A DNA stretch of 64,000 nt from Bdellovibrionales bacterium (GTDB lineage: Bacteria; Bdellovibrionota; Bdellovibrionia; Bdellovibrionales; Bdellovibrionaceae): positions 47,316-111,315 of the forward strand of contig SXSU01000092.1 of assembly GCA_005793345.1 (NCBI GenBank), read 5' to 3'. Shown in pieces: positions 17,961-27,396 of this stretch. Made by a program: the position numbers and the translations under genes. Below the pieces are notes generated by a model. That model did not search any database. It had not been told where the DNA came from and worked only from the letters and a program-made list of their open reading frames with translations. Every line of letters begins with the position of its first letter. Within the stretch, counting starts at the first letter, position 1.

Positions 17961-19607
17961 ATGTACAAATTGCACTGGTCTAAGGGTTATTTTTTAATTT
18001 TAAGTAAAGCGGTTGGGCTTTTGCTAATCATACTTAGTGTAGGTTATATAGTTATTAGTGAAAATTTTATTTATTTCAAATACCAAGATGAAAATTTTAA
18101 GAATACCATAAATGAATTTACAAAAACAAGAAAACCTATCGTTTCAATTAATTTTTGGGCGCTTTATGGGGCAAACAGCAAGTTTGAAGTTCTACACCCA
18201 CTTTTAAATAGTTATACTTTAAAAGTGCGAGATGAAAATCCATCATGCATTGATGATTTCACTGAATTATCAAATAAAAAAATAAAAATCGAAAACAGAC
18301 CTATAATCAGTAAATTTAGAAATTCAATTTTGAATAATGATTTCATAGAAGGTAACCAAGGCCACCGAAAATTAATGATCTTAGAAGATTTTCTAAATTT
18401 TAATAAGAAATTACCTGAAGATTTTATTTCAAAGCCGCCATACATAGATGAATGGAATCAAAGTTTTGCTTACTCCTTGGTTCAAAAAGCAAATTCGACT
18501 TACAATGATAAAAAATGGGTTGAACAACACTTAGCTTTTTTTAAAATATCTGAGTTAAAAAATATTCTATCACAGTATAAAATTACAGATTTAAAATATA
18601 ATATCATTTCAAAATTAACTGAAGTTGAAGTGGAAGAAATCATTAAAGCATCTCCATTAGTTTTAACTAGTGAATATCTTTTTTTAAAAAGCCAATCTAG
18701 ATTTGGTTTTACTCCCCTTATTTATTGGGTGTTTGATCTCAAGGAGTTTAAAGAAGAGCTTAAAAAAAGTAAATTTGACTTAGTATTCTTTTCTGAAGAA
18801 TCTTTATGTCTACAAAAAATGGGTAATGGCTGTTGGACTTATAATTCAAAGCATGCGATGAATTATTTATACCGATACTCTTTAATAATAATAATATTAA
18901 TTCTAATTATAATATTAATATTTGTAGGATTATATTTTAAATCACAATATCAAAAAAATAAACAGCAAATTCGAAATAGAATGGCATTGCAAGTTTTAAG
19001 TCACGAATTTAGAACACCTGTAAGTTCAATGTTATTATTAATTGAACAACTTACCAAAAGTTATAACAAGTTTGAAACGAAGGAGTCAGATTTAATAACT
19101 CGTTTATCTGGAGATATATATAAATTGCAAAGAGTAGTTGAGCTAAGTAGAACTTATTTACAAGCTGAAAGGCACAGAGTTGTATTTCGTAATATAGAAA
19201 TTGAATCCATAAATAACTGGATAGTTGATCTTACATCTGAATTAAATTCTCAAATAAATTATGACTTATTAAAGCAAGATCAAGCTTTAATAATAGACCC
19301 GTATTGGCTTAAATTTATTTTAACAAACTTAATACAAAATGGAGTTCAGCATGGAAAAGTTCCAATACTCATAAGGATTACTAAGCTCAATTCAAAATTA
19401 GCAATAACCGTAGAAGATCAAGGACACTGTGAATTTTCAACTCTAAATCAAATGACTACTGAGTTTGTAAAGAGTGGCAAGAGTACAGGAATGGGTCTTG
19501 GATTAAATATCATTAAATTTATAATTGATGATTGGGGTGGAGAATTTGTATTTTCTAAAAACCCAACTGCATTTTCAATAATATTAAATGAGAAAGGCCC
19601 TTCATAA
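17961..19607 (+). CDS. Membrane-bound sensor histidine kinase
   Basis: The 548 residues contain a first membrane helix (about 17-33), a roughly 270-residue extracytoplasmic sensor region, and a second helix (about 306-327, SLIIIILILIIILIFVG). Then comes a HisKA dimerisation helix with the phospho-acceptor His in LSHEFRTPVSSM (near 349). The ATPase domain has an N box (TNLIQNGVQHGK), a reduced G1 box (VEDQGH) and a G2 box (STGMGLGLNIIKF). The sensor region shows no family I recognise. Its stop codon is one base before the response regulator start, so the two form an operon and a cognate pair. It probably phosphorylates that regulator in response to an envelope or external signal. Confidence 0.88.
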   Translation: MYKLHWSKGYFLILSKAVGLLLIILSVGYIVISENFIYFKYQDENFKNTINEFTKTRKPIVSINFWALYGANSKFEVLHPLLNSYTLKVRDENPSCIDDFTELSNKKIKIENRPIISKFRNSILNNDFIEGNQGHRKLMILEDFLNFNKKLPEDFISKPPYIDEWNQSFAYSLVQKANSTYNDKKWVEQHLAFFKISELKNILSQYKITDLKYNIISKLTEVEVEEIIKASPLVLTSEYLFLKSQSRFGFTPLIYWVFDLKEFKEELKKSKFDLVFFSEESLCLQKMGNGCWTYNSKHAMNYLYRYSLIIIILILIIILIFVGLYFKSQYQKNKQQIRNRMALQVLSHEFRTPVSSMLLLIEQLTKSYNKFETKESDLITRLSGDIYKLQRVVELSRTYLQAERHRVVFRNIEIESINNWIVDLTSELNSQINYDLLKQDQALIIDPYWLKFILTNLIQNGVQHGKVPILIRITKLNSKLAITVEDQGHCEFSTLNQMTTEFVKSGKSTGMGLGLNIIKFIIDDWGGEFVFSKNPTAFSIILNEKGPS

Positions 19608-19608
19608 T

Positions 19609-20271
19609 ATGTCAAAAATTTTATTAATCGAAGATCATGAAAATATTAGTTTATCTATTAAAGAATGCCTACTCGTTGAGGGGCATGCAGTATTTACCGC
19701 AAATTCAATAAAATTGGCAAACGAAAACTTATTGAGAGAACCAGATCTAATTATCCTTGATTGGATGCTCCCAGACGGACAAGGATTAGATTTTTTACGT
19801 GAACTAAGAAGTCAAGGTTATAAAATTCCCGTTATATTTTTAACAGCCAGAATTGAGTTAGTAGATAAAGTTCTTGGATTAGAAATGGGAGCAAACGATT
19901 ATATGACAAAACCTTTCGAATCTAGGGAGTTATTAGCACGTATAAGAGTCCAATTGAGGGGTCAAAACTTAACAGAACAAAATAATATTTTAAAAGTAGG
20001 TTCTTTAACTATTGATAAAGTTCGACATAAAGTAAATTTTAAAAATAATGAAATTGATCTTGTAAAAAAAGAATACGAATTACTACTTTTACTTGCAGAG
20101 AGTCCTGAAAAAGTTTTTTCCAGAGATGAAATTTTAAATAAAGTCTGGGGATACGAAATTTATCCAACAACAAGAACTGTAGATGCTCATATAATGCTAA
20201 TAAGACAAAAAATAAACAATGATTTAATAGAAACAATCAGGGCTGTCGGCTATCGCTTAACCCCTTTATAA
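19609..20271 (+). CDS. OmpR/PhoB-family response regulator
   Basis: The 220-residue product has a receiver domain with the acidic pocket (LLIEDHENIS), the phospho-acceptor Asp in LIILDWMLPDGQGLDFL, the switch Thr in IFLTARIE and the conserved Lys in NDYMTKPFESRELLARI. The C-terminal half is an OmpR winged helix (LVKKEYELLLLLAES, VFSRDEILNKVWG, RTVDAHIMLIRQKI, IRAVGYRL). I choose ATG 19609, just after the kinase stop, rather than the earlier in-frame ATG at 19588. The target genes are not evident. Confidence 0.92.
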   Translation: MSKILLIEDHENISLSIKECLLVEGHAVFTANSIKLANENLLREPDLIILDWMLPDGQGLDFLRELRSQGYKIPVIFLTARIELVDKVLGLEMGANDYMTKPFESRELLARIRVQLRGQNLTEQNNILKVGSLTIDKVRHKVNFKNNEIDLVKKEYELLLLLAESPEKVFSRDEILNKVWGYEIYPTTRTVDAHIMLIRQKINNDLIETIRAVGYRLTPL

Positions 20272-20413
20272 AAAAATAAGTATTTTTGTTTTATCATTTG
20301 TAAACTTTAATTTTCTAATAAATTACAGTTTCAAGACAAACAAAATAATTCTATCGGGTATATTATTTTTATAGTTGCAATCAAGCAATTATAATATTCC
20401 TTCAGGGGGTAAA

Positions 20414-21025
20414 ATGAAAAAAATAATAAGTCCTATCAAGTTAACCTTAGTCCTAAGTTTTATGTTTTTAACGAGTTATAATATATTGTATGCCGGTGAA
20501 AATAATAAAATAGAAAATAGCATTATCGCAGGTCCAGAAGATGCGCCAGTAACTATCGAAGAGTTTTCTGATTTTGAATGTCCATATTGCAGAAAAGGGT
20601 CACAAACAATTCATGAAGTATTAAAAAACTATAATGGAAAAGTAAATTTGATTTTTAGACATCTATTAATACCTGGTCATGCAAATTCACCAATTGCCGC
20701 AAAAGCATTTATCGCAGTTAGTTTGCAAAGTCCACAGCTCGCATATGAATATCAAAGAATGATTTTTGCGAATCAAGAAGACTTTGTAAAAAAAGGCGAA
20801 AATTATTTGTATTCAATAGCTGAAAAACTAGGTTTAAACATAAACCAATTAAAAATCGATATGGAAAGTGAAATTGTTAAAAAAACCATTGAAAATGATA
20901 TGGAACTTGCAAAAAAATATAATTTTCAAGGAACACCATCGTTTAAAATTGGTAATGATAAAATTATTGGAGCATATCCCTATGAAGAATTTAAGAAAAT
21001 AATAGATAAGCAGTTAGGGATATAA
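20414..21025 (+). CDS. DsbA-like exported thioredoxin-fold protein
   Basis: ATG 20414 follows GGGGG by a few nucleotides and opens a signal sequence (MKKIISPIKLTLVLSFMFL, then YAGENN). The mature 180 residues form a DsbA/thioredoxin_4 fold. The redox motif is FSDFECPYCRKGSQ (CPYC); RHLLIPGHANS lies within the helical insertion; and the cis-Pro loop is FQGTPSFKIGNDKIIGAYP. It probably handles disulfides in the periplasm. No DsbB partner is adjacent. The next gene lies more than 300 nt away, so it is likely monocistronic. Confidence 0.85.
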   Translation: MKKIISPIKLTLVLSFMFLTSYNILYAGENNKIENSIIAGPEDAPVTIEEFSDFECPYCRKGSQTIHEVLKNYNGKVNLIFRHLLIPGHANSPIAAKAFIAVSLQSPQLAYEYQRMIFANQEDFVKKGENYLYSIAEKLGLNINQLKIDMESEIVKKTIENDMELAKKYNFQGTPSFKIGNDKIIGAYPYEEFKKIIDKQLGI

Positions 21026-21361
21026 TATACATAATTAGCTAATGATTAAAAATAATTTCTGAAAAAAAAGTAATTTAATAAAATTCAAAGTAGTTACCAC
21101 TTAAGTTATAGAATTTATAAATTTAATGGTAATTACTTAGAATGTTCTAAATTAATGCCATTGGTACAATTTTAAATTTTAACATTCTTTTTGATGTAAT
21201 AGTTCATGACACTATTTAGCTGAAAAGAATTTGAAATTAAATTAGATGAACATTTTTTTATTTTCTTATAAAAAATAAAGTATTTCATATAAATTGATTT
21301 TACAATATTATGAGTAAGTAAATAAGCAATTTTGTAGATTTACTTAAACTGGATTTTAGTT
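21026..21361. other. Gene-free AT-rich spacer
   Basis: This 336-nt stretch is very AT-rich and both strands are broken by frequent stops. I see no convincing hairpin terminator, repeat copy or RNA gene. It probably holds the promoter of the HutD-like gene, but no clear consensus boxes can be assigned. Confidence 0.4.
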
Positions 21362-22015
21362 ATGATTAAAATTATTAAATCTAAAGAGTATAAAAATATG
21401 CCATGGAAAAATGGCTTAGGTACAACTTATGAAGTTGCAATTTATCCAAAAGAAGCTCAGTTAGTGAAATGTGATTTTCAATGGCGCTTAAGTTCAGCTC
21501 ATATTTTAAATAATAATTCGTTTTCAACTTTTAATGGTTACTCACGAATTTTAATAGTTTGGAAGGGGGATGGTTTAATTTTAAATGATAAAAAACTTTT
21601 ACCAATGGTTCCTTACCAATTTTCTGGTGATGATAAAATTGATTGTAGTCTCATAAAAGATGAAGTTTTTGATCTTGGCTTAATTTACAAAAGTACCGAA
21701 TTTAATGCTTCAATAAAAGTATATAATTTCTCTGCAAATCAGAATTTTGTTAATTTGAACTTAGATGATGAAGTTAATTTTATATTTTGTTCTAGTTGTA
21801 AACTTACAGTACATGCTGCCCCAGACATGAAGAATCAAAATGAAATTAAAAATTTGAATAAAAAAGTAAATGATTACAATTTTAATAAGTTTTATTTAAA
21901 TATTATGGATACAGCGCAAGTTTCTGGAAAAATTACAGTAAATTTAATAGAACAAAGTCAAATAAATGTGATGGCACAGTTTATTCTTATTAGTATTAAA
22001 AAACTGAATTATTGA
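21362..22015 (+). CDS. HutD/Ves family protein
   Basis: The 217 residues start IIKSKEYKNMPWKNGLGTTYEVAIYP. This is the signature of the HutD/Ves cupin-like family (MPWKNGGG.T.EI..P), followed by FQWRLSSAHILNNNSFSTFNGYSRIL, matching W.S.A.I...G.FS.F.G..R. HutD proteins often accompany histidine-degradation genes, and Ves is linked to cold response in E. coli, but biochemical roles are poorly known. No hut gene is nearby here. The M24 peptidase-like gene follows 31 nt downstream in the same direction. Confidence 0.85.
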   Translation: MIKIIKSKEYKNMPWKNGLGTTYEVAIYPKEAQLVKCDFQWRLSSAHILNNNSFSTFNGYSRILIVWKGDGLILNDKKLLPMVPYQFSGDDKIDCSLIKDEVFDLGLIYKSTEFNASIKVYNFSANQNFVNLNLDDEVNFIFCSSCKLTVHAAPDMKNQNEIKNLNKKVNDYNFNKFYLNIMDTAQVSGKITVNLIEQSQINVMAQFILISIKKLNY

Positions 22016-22046
22016 ATTAATATAAATTTTATGATAGTAGCATAAA

Positions 22047-22736
22047 ATGAAAACTTTAGATCATGTAAAATCAACTACAAATCAATCAGCAGAATCCGTT
22101 GGAACTAATTTTGATGAAGCAAGTTTAAAACTTGCCCGTGATAAAACTCTACAAGTAATTATTGAGTCCAGTAAGCAAATCAAACCTGGCTGCTCTGAGA
22201 AAGAAGGTCGTAAGATTGTGTCAGAAGTTCAATCCCAATTAGGTGCACCCAAATCCTGGCATCCACCTCAAATTCGTTTCGGAGAAAATACCCTATTACC
22301 CTTTGGAAAATTAGGTCTTGAAAATCCTATTTTAAAAGAAGACGATATTTTTTTTATTGATATAGGTCCCATTTTTGATGGATATGAAGGTGATGTAGGT
22401 AGGACTTTTTCAATCGGCAACAATTCAATTATGCAGGCATGTGTAAATGACGTCGAGCAAATTTGGCATGAAGTTCATGAGCATTGGAGGGTAAACAATA
22501 TTAGTGGAGTGGCACTTTATGAAATTGCAAAAAAGGTGACACAAGAAAAAGGTTGGTTATTAAACCTTGAAAAAGCAAACGGGCATCGAATAAGTGATTT
22601 TCCCCACGCTGCCAAAATCAGAAGTTCAATAGACTCCTTAGATTATAAGCCAAGTCCAAATCGTTGGATTTTAGAAATTCAAATCAGACACCCAAGGTTA
22701 CCAATAGGTGCTTTTTACGAAGATCTATTGAAATGA
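22047..22736 (+). CDS. M24-family metallopeptidase-like protein (Xaa-Pro aminopeptidase fold)
   Basis: The 229-residue protein shows the pita-bread metallopeptidase core. FFIDIGPIFDGYEGDVGRTFSIG carries the two metal-binding Asp, and NGHRISDFPHAAK carries a candidate metal-binding His. The C-terminus (WILEIQIRHPRLPIGAFYEDLL) corresponds to the part where the final Glu ligands are expected. It lacks the N-terminal creatinase-like domain, giving a short single-domain M24 protein. Substrate is unknown, and peptidase activity is inferred only from the motifs. It may be co-transcribed with the HutD-like gene. Confidence 0.75.
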   Translation: MKTLDHVKSTTNQSAESVGTNFDEASLKLARDKTLQVIIESSKQIKPGCSEKEGRKIVSEVQSQLGAPKSWHPPQIRFGENTLLPFGKLGLENPILKEDDIFFIDIGPIFDGYEGDVGRTFSIGNNSIMQACVNDVEQIWHEVHEHWRVNNISGVALYEIAKKVTQEKGWLLNLEKANGHRISDFPHAAKIRSSIDSLDYKPSPNRWILEIQIRHPRLPIGAFYEDLLK

Positions 22737-22786
22737 AAAATCTGATTGATTTTCAAGTACTGATTTGAAGACTTAATAAATTCAAT

Positions 22787-23350
22787 TTAATCTAAAAGTT
22801 GAATAATTGGTTTAGTATTACCTTCAAAGGCTGGACAAGTTACTTCATAATAGTCAGATCGCTCTACTGTATAGTTTAATATTTTTTCTTCAGGTAATTT
22901 TTTAATTAGATTACTTTTAAGTATTTTGGGAATATAAATTTTTGACTTTACAATTGGATCTAAACTTAGATCATCCGTATTTTCTTCACTTATATAGTGA
23001 TTAACCTGCTCCAATAATTTCTTTGTTAATTTATTTTCAAAACAATATGTATAAAGATCTTCCTTCATCTCAAGTAAATTAAATTTTGTAAAGTCAGAGA
23101 ATGCAACAAATGGACAAGCAATATTTCCAGCTAACATCCCAATCGGTCCGTTGTAAGAATTGACATCGTCAAAACAGCTGTAGTACTTTGCACTCCACTT
23201 TGAGTCATCTATATTTATCTGTTCTAGTTTTGAAATTGAATTAAAAAATTCAATTTTATTTATATTATCGGCAGAAGTAAATTCTTCTGAATAAGAAGTT
23301 TGGAAATAAATTGAAATTATTAAAAATGTAATTATTTTACGAGTTTTCAT
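22787..23350 (-). CDS. Small secreted protein of unknown function
   Basis: ATG 23350, with AGGA upstream, opens MKTRKIITFLIISIYFQTSYS, a signal peptide. The 187-residue product has six Cys in the mature part (YSCFDD, NIACPF, YTYCFEN, VTCPAF among them), suggesting periplasmic disulfides. No family or catalytic motif is recognised. It converges with the M24 gene and is flanked upstream by a long non-coding stretch. Confidence 0.55.
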   Translation of the reverse strand: MKTRKIITFLIISIYFQTSYSEEFTSADNINKIEFFNSISKLEQINIDDSKWSAKYYSCFDDVNSYNGPIGMLAGNIACPFVAFSDFTKFNLLEMKEDLYTYCFENKLTKKLLEQVNHYISEENTDDLSLDPIVKSKIYIPKILKSNLIKKLPEEKILNYTVERSDYYEVTCPAFEGNTKPIIQLLD

Positions 23351-23356
23351 TATCAA

Positions 23357-23850
23357 ATCCTATCGCATAAATGTTGATTTATATTTGGAGGTTCATATAA
23401 ATTTACGTTTGAAGTAATATAACAAAGATTGAATTTTAAATATAGATGTTATTATATTGACAAAATGGCAAGATTTGTCAGTGCAAGAAACCTCCATAAT
23501 AAAGCGAAATGATTTCGAATAATTGAGACTTTTCCAAGACTTCCAGTTGTTATTTTTTTTAACGGAAATCTGCTACTTAATGATTTGTTACCAGCTTTGA
23601 ATATAACATTGATTTAAAAAAATTAATTTCTTCCTTTAAATGCCAACTTTCAATCCAATAAAAATTTTCATTTTCAACATGGTAAAGTACTAATAATGAC
23701 CTTTTGTTTTTTACACGTCTTTTGAAGTAATTTTAGGTTTCTATTCAAGATAAGATGACTCATTAGCTATATTTGAAATCATTTTCTTTCCTACATATCT
23801 TTTGTGAAAGTATTCTAAATTTTAAGCAACTTTGCGTTATAACAAGTAAA
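23357..23850. other. Long non-coding AT-rich spacer before the rpsB leader
   Basis: About 490 nt without a credible reading frame on either strand. I see no copy of the dispersed palindromic element and no RNA gene that I recognise. It separates the secreted-protein gene from the structured leader of rpsB. Confidence 0.4.
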
Positions 23851-23867
23851 AAAATGATTAGACCCGG

Positions 23868-23925
23868 CGCGGGTAGTCGTGTTAACTACCCCTCAAACGA
23901 TCTTCAATTTTTGAAGATTTTTATT
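23868..23925 (+). promoter_or_regulatory. Structured rpsB leader with attenuator-like hairpins
   Basis: Two overlapping hairpins can form. ACCCG-GCG-CGGGT comes first, and GGGTAG can pair with CTACCC downstream; they share GGGT, so they are mutually exclusive. They are followed by a perfect stem, ATCTTCAA-TTT-TTGAAGAT (23900-23918), and a T-rich run, which is an intrinsic terminator. The order of alternative stem then terminator ahead of rpsB suggests transcription attenuation or the end of a small RNA. Function is inferred. Confidence 0.5.
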
Positions 23926-23952
23926 TAATACACACTTTCTGATACATTCTGG

Positions 23953-23976
23953 TCTTAAAGACGTCATGGTCTTTAA
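23953..23976 (+). promoter_or_regulatory. Stable hairpin in the rpsB 5' region
   Basis: CTTAAAGAC pairs perfectly with GTCTTTAAG around a 6-nt loop (GTCATG). It lies about 55 nt upstream of the rpsB start and after the terminator-like stem, so it would be part of the rpsB mRNA leader. It has no T-run and is not itself a terminator. Confidence 0.45.
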
Positions 23977-24031
23977 GCCTAACCAATTTTTGGTCACTTT
24001 CAGAGAGGCGGCAAACCAGAAGGAGATTACC

Positions 24032-24955
24032 ATGGCACAAGTTACTATGAAAGAAATGCTCGATGCGGGCGTACACTTTGGACACCAAACACAACGTTGG
24101 AATCCAAAAATGAAACCTTATGTATACACTGCAAGAGGTGGAATACATATCATAAACCTACAAAAAACAGTTGTAAAAGCTAATGCTGCTGCAGATTTCG
24201 TAAAAGAAATGGCTGCTAACGGCGGTAAAATGATTTTTGTTGGTACAAAAAAACAAGCTATTGAACCAGTTCAAGAAGCTGCAAAAAAATGTAACCAATT
24301 TTATGTTGCAAAAAGATGGTTGGGTGGAACTTTAACAAACTTCCAAACAATTAAATCATCAATTGATCGTCTTAAAAAAATCGATCATATGCGTGAAAAA
24401 GGTGAAATGGAACTTTTCACTAAAAAAGAACGCGGCCAAATGGATAAAGAATACATTAAATTAACTGAATATTTAAATGGAATTAAAGACCTTAAAGAAA
24501 CTCCAAAATGTTTATTTGTAGTTGATTTATGTAAAGAGCACATTGCTGTTGAAGAAGCTCGTCGTTTAAAAATCCCAGTTGTTGGTATCGCAGATACTAA
24601 CTCAAATCCTGAAAACATCGATTTCCCAATTCCAGGAAATGATGATGCAATCAGATCAATTAAATTATTTGCTAACTTAATTGCTGATGCTTACCTTGAG
24701 GGTGCTAAAGAATACGATTCTAAATTAAGAACTCAAACAGATAAAGCTTCTGATTCTAAAGACCACAAAGAAGAAGTTGTTGAAAAACGACGTGCAAAAC
24801 CAGGTAAAAGAGAAGAAAAAGCTGCTCCTTCAGCAGGTCCTACAGTTGTTAAAGTTCAAAAACAACGTAAACTTGTTGCTGCTGGTATGGCTGAAAAAAT
24901 CGAAATCGAAGCAGAACTAGAAAATCAAGATCAAGAAGTTAAGGAAGAAGAATAA
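24032..24955 (+). CDS. rpsB: 30S ribosomal protein S2
   Basis: ATG 24032 is preceded by AAGGAG and opens MAQVTMKEMLDAGVHFGHQT, the standard S2 N-terminus. Other family blocks are RWNPKMKPYVYTARGGIHII, FVGTKKQA, RWLGGTLTNFQTIKSSI, and PVVGIADTNSNPENIDFPIPGNDDA followed by AIRSI. The product is 307 residues, longer than typical S2 (about 240), because of a charged Lys/Glu-rich tail after residue 245. S2 is one of the last proteins added to the small subunit. The gene heads the operon rpsB-tsf-pyrH-frr-uppS-cdsA and has a structured leader that could mediate control. Confidence 0.97.
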   Translation: MAQVTMKEMLDAGVHFGHQTQRWNPKMKPYVYTARGGIHIINLQKTVVKANAAADFVKEMAANGGKMIFVGTKKQAIEPVQEAAKKCNQFYVAKRWLGGTLTNFQTIKSSIDRLKKIDHMREKGEMELFTKKERGQMDKEYIKLTEYLNGIKDLKETPKCLFVVDLCKEHIAVEEARRLKIPVVGIADTNSNPENIDFPIPGNDDAIRSIKLFANLIADAYLEGAKEYDSKLRTQTDKASDSKDHKEEVVEKRRAKPGKREEKAAPSAGPTVVKVQKQRKLVAAGMAEKIEIEAELENQDQEVKEEE

Positions 24956-25105
24956 TCTTAATTACTAATCTTAGATAATAGATTGCTCTAATAGATTATG
25001 CTGACCTAAATAAATCTACTTCAATTATTAAATATAAATATTGGCGGCTTCATTGTTACGGGGCCGCTTAAATTCGGTTCAAATTAAAATTTCAGGAGAT
25101 TAAAA

Positions 25106-26053
25106 ATGAGTATTACAGCTTCAATGGTGAAAGAACTTAGAGAAAAAACAAGTGCAGGAATGTTAGATTGCAAAAAAGCTTTAGAAGAGAACGGCGGAAA
25201 CTTCGAAGCAGCAGTTGATTGGTTAAGAAAAAAAGGTCTTTCTGCCGCTGCAAAAAAAGCAGATCGTTTAGCTAGTGAAGGCTTAGTTCAAGCATTTAAA
25301 ACTGCAAATGGAAGTGTTGCTGTGGTTCTAGAAGTTAACTCTGAAACTGACTTTGTTGCTAGAAACGATGGATTCAAAACTTTCGTAAATGATTTGGCTG
25401 CTCATATCGCAGAGAAATCTGAGGCAGGCATAGTTGAACCTGCAACTGCAATATTAGATCAACCATATTTTAAAAACCCTTCTCAAACAGTAAACGATTT
25501 TTTAAAAACAACGATTGCAACAATAGGCGAAAATTTAGTTGTTAGAAGATATGCAAAATTTGTTGCTGATAATTCAATGGCACATACTTATATTCATGGA
25601 GATGGTAAGATTGGTGTTGTTATTGATGTTGCTTGCGACAATGCATCTGCATTAACAAAAGATGAATTTAAAGGATTTGTAAATGATGTGGCTCTTCACA
25701 TTGCAGCAATGAACCCAATGGCAATCTCTGATGCAGAAATCCCTACAGATGCAAAAACAAGAGAAAGAGAAGTCTTGGTTGGGAAAGCTCAAGAGCAAGG
25801 TAAAAAAGCAGAAATGATCGAAAAAATTGTAGATGGTCAAATGAGAAAATGGTTAGCTGAAAATTGTTTATTAGATCAAGTTTTTGTTAAAAATCCAGAC
25901 TTAACTGTTTCTGCTTACCTTAAACAAACAGCTGCAAAAGTTGGTGGTAATATTACAATTAAAAAATTTGTAAGATTTGAATTAGGTGCAGGACTTCAGA
26001 AAAAACAAGATAATTTTGCTGAGGAAGTTGCTGCTCAAATGAAAGGTCGCTAA
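25106..26053 (+). CDS. tsf: Translation elongation factor Ts
   Basis: EF-Ts recycles EF-Tu by exchanging GDP for GTP. The 315 residues contain the N-terminal UBA-like domain ([20 protein letters not shown]), the invariant EF-Tu contact motif ([10 protein letters not shown]) and the duplicated core. AGGAG lies 6 nt before ATG 25106. The 150-nt gap after rpsB holds a GC-rich segment (GGCGGC and GGGGCCGC) able to form a small hairpin, which may tune the ratio of S2 to EF-Ts. The gene ends 2 nt before pyrH. Confidence 0.97.
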   Translation: MSITASMVKELREKTSAGMLDCKKALEENGGNFEAAVDWLRKKGLSAAAKKADRLASEGLVQAFKTANGSVAVVLEVNSETDFVARNDGFKTFVNDLAAHIAEKSEAGIVEPATAILDQPYFKNPSQTVNDFLKTTIATIGENLVVRRYAKFVADNSMAHTYIHGDGKIGVVIDVACDNASALTKDEFKGFVNDVALHIAAMNPMAISDAEIPTDAKTREREVLVGKAQEQGKKAEMIEKIVDGQMRKWLAENCLLDQVFVKNPDLTVSAYLKQTAAKVGGNITIKKFVRFELGAGLQKKQDNFAEEVAAQMKGR

Positions 26054-26055
26054 TA

Positions 26056-26772
26056 GTGACAAAACCTTCATATAAAAGAATATTGATTAAATTAAGTGGT
26101 GAAGCCCTTGCTGGAAAGCAGGGGACTGGAATCCATACAGCAACAATAAAACAGATTGCAAGTGATGTGGCCGCTGCTCATCATGAAGGTGTCCAGATTG
26201 GTGTAGTTATAGGGGGAGGCAATATTTTTAGAGGTGTTGCCGCTTCTACAGAAGGAATGGATAGAGCTAGTTCTGACTATATGGGAATGCTTGCCACTTG
26301 TATAAATGCCCTTGCATTACAAGATGCTTTAGAAAAAGAAGGCATTCCAACTCGAGTTCAAACAGCAATTGAAATGAACGAAATTGCAGAGCCTTTTATT
26401 CGACGTAAAGCCATTCGACATCTAGAAAAAAATAGAGTTGTTATTTTTGCTGGTGGTACTGGAAACCCTTATTTTACCACTGATACTGCTGCAGCTTTGA
26501 GAGCGGCTGAAATTAATGCAGATATCATTATGAAGGCCACTAAAGTCGATGGCATTTATGATAAAGACCCGGCTAAGCATAACGATGCAAAAATGTATAA
26601 AGAAATTACTTATATTGAGGTTTTAAATAAAGGTCTTAAAGTAATGGATTCAACTGCTGTAAGTTTATGTATGGACAATAAGTTACCAATTTTAACTTTT
26701 AATTTATTTACATCAGGTAATATTTTAAAAGCTGTTAAAGGGGAGCTCATTGGTACGATCGTGAGAAACTAA
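26056..26772 (+). CDS. pyrH: Uridylate kinase
   Basis: PyrH phosphorylates UMP to UDP, supplying all pyrimidine nucleotides. The 238 residues show [10 protein letters not shown], the glycine-rich [22 protein letters not shown] contacts, [20 protein letters not shown], and the family block [18 protein letters not shown]. The start is GTG 26056. It belongs to the bacterial hexameric amino-acid-kinase-fold UMP kinases. Gene order matches that of many proteobacteria. Confidence 0.96.
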   Translation: MTKPSYKRILIKLSGEALAGKQGTGIHTATIKQIASDVAAAHHEGVQIGVVIGGGNIFRGVAASTEGMDRASSDYMGMLATCINALALQDALEKEGIPTRVQTAIEMNEIAEPFIRRKAIRHLEKNRVVIFAGGTGNPYFTTDTAAALRAAEINADIIMKATKVDGIYDKDPAKHNDAKMYKEITYIEVLNKGLKVMDSTAVSLCMDNKLPILTFNLFTSGNILKAVKGELIGTIVRN

Positions 26773-26809
26773 CCATCTAAGTGTTTTACTAACAAAGGAA
26801 GAGTTTTAT

Positions 26810-27367
26810 ATGATTGCAAACTTAAAACAAACTACTCAAGAAAAAATGGAAAAAGGTCTTCAAGGACTAATTAATGAATTAAAAAAAATTCGAACAGGAC
26901 GAGCACAAGTAACAATGCTTGATTCAGTTCGTGTTAATTATTATGGAAATATGTCGCCCCTGTCTCAAGTTGCATCTGTATCAACTCCTGATGCAAAATC
27001 TTTTTTAATTGCTCCTTGGGAAGCCTCAATGTTGAAAGAAATTGAATCTGCAATTATTAAAAGTGATGTTGGAATGACTCCTATTAATGATGGAAAAGTA
27101 ATTCGTTTAAAAGTTCCAGATTTAACTGAACAACGCAGAAAAGACTTAGTTAAGCAAACCAAAAAAACAGTGGAAGATGCTAAAGTTGCTATTAGAATGG
27201 CTCGCAGAGATGCTAATGAAGAATTAAAAAAGGCATTAAAAGATAAAGCTATTAGTGAAGATGAAAATAAAAAATCAGAAACTGATATCCAAAAACTCAC
27301 AGATGATTATATTAAAAAAGTTGATGCTATTTCTGATGAAAAAGAAAAAAGTATCATGACTATTTAG
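26810..27367 (+). CDS. frr: Ribosome-recycling factor
   Basis: RRF splits post-termination ribosomes together with EF-G. The 185 residues match the family throughout: ELKKIRTGRAQVTMLDSVRV, YYGNMSPLSQVASVS, WEASMLKEIESAI, and LTEQRRKDLVKQTKKTVEDA with VAIRMARRDANE. A shine-dalgarno-like GGAAGAG precedes ATG 26810. Length is normal. It sits between pyrH and uppS in the conserved order. Confidence 0.97.
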   Translation: MIANLKQTTQEKMEKGLQGLINELKKIRTGRAQVTMLDSVRVNYYGNMSPLSQVASVSTPDAKSFLIAPWEASMLKEIESAIIKSDVGMTPINDGKVIRLKVPDLTEQRRKDLVKQTKKTVEDAKVAIRMARRDANEELKKALKDKAISEDENKKSETDIQKLTDDYIKKVDAISDEKEKSIMTI

Positions 27368-27396
27368 TATAATTATTTATTTTTGAATTTAAATAA

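Noticed and set aside
24956..25105. A tRNA or small RNA gene between rpsB and tsf
   Set aside because: The GC-richer patch forms only a 5-6 bp stem, and there is no T-loop (GTTCRANNC) or cloverleaf.
26965..27300. Minus-strand frame of 111 codons within frr
   Set aside because: It is antisense to a complete, highly conserved ribosome-recycling factor gene.
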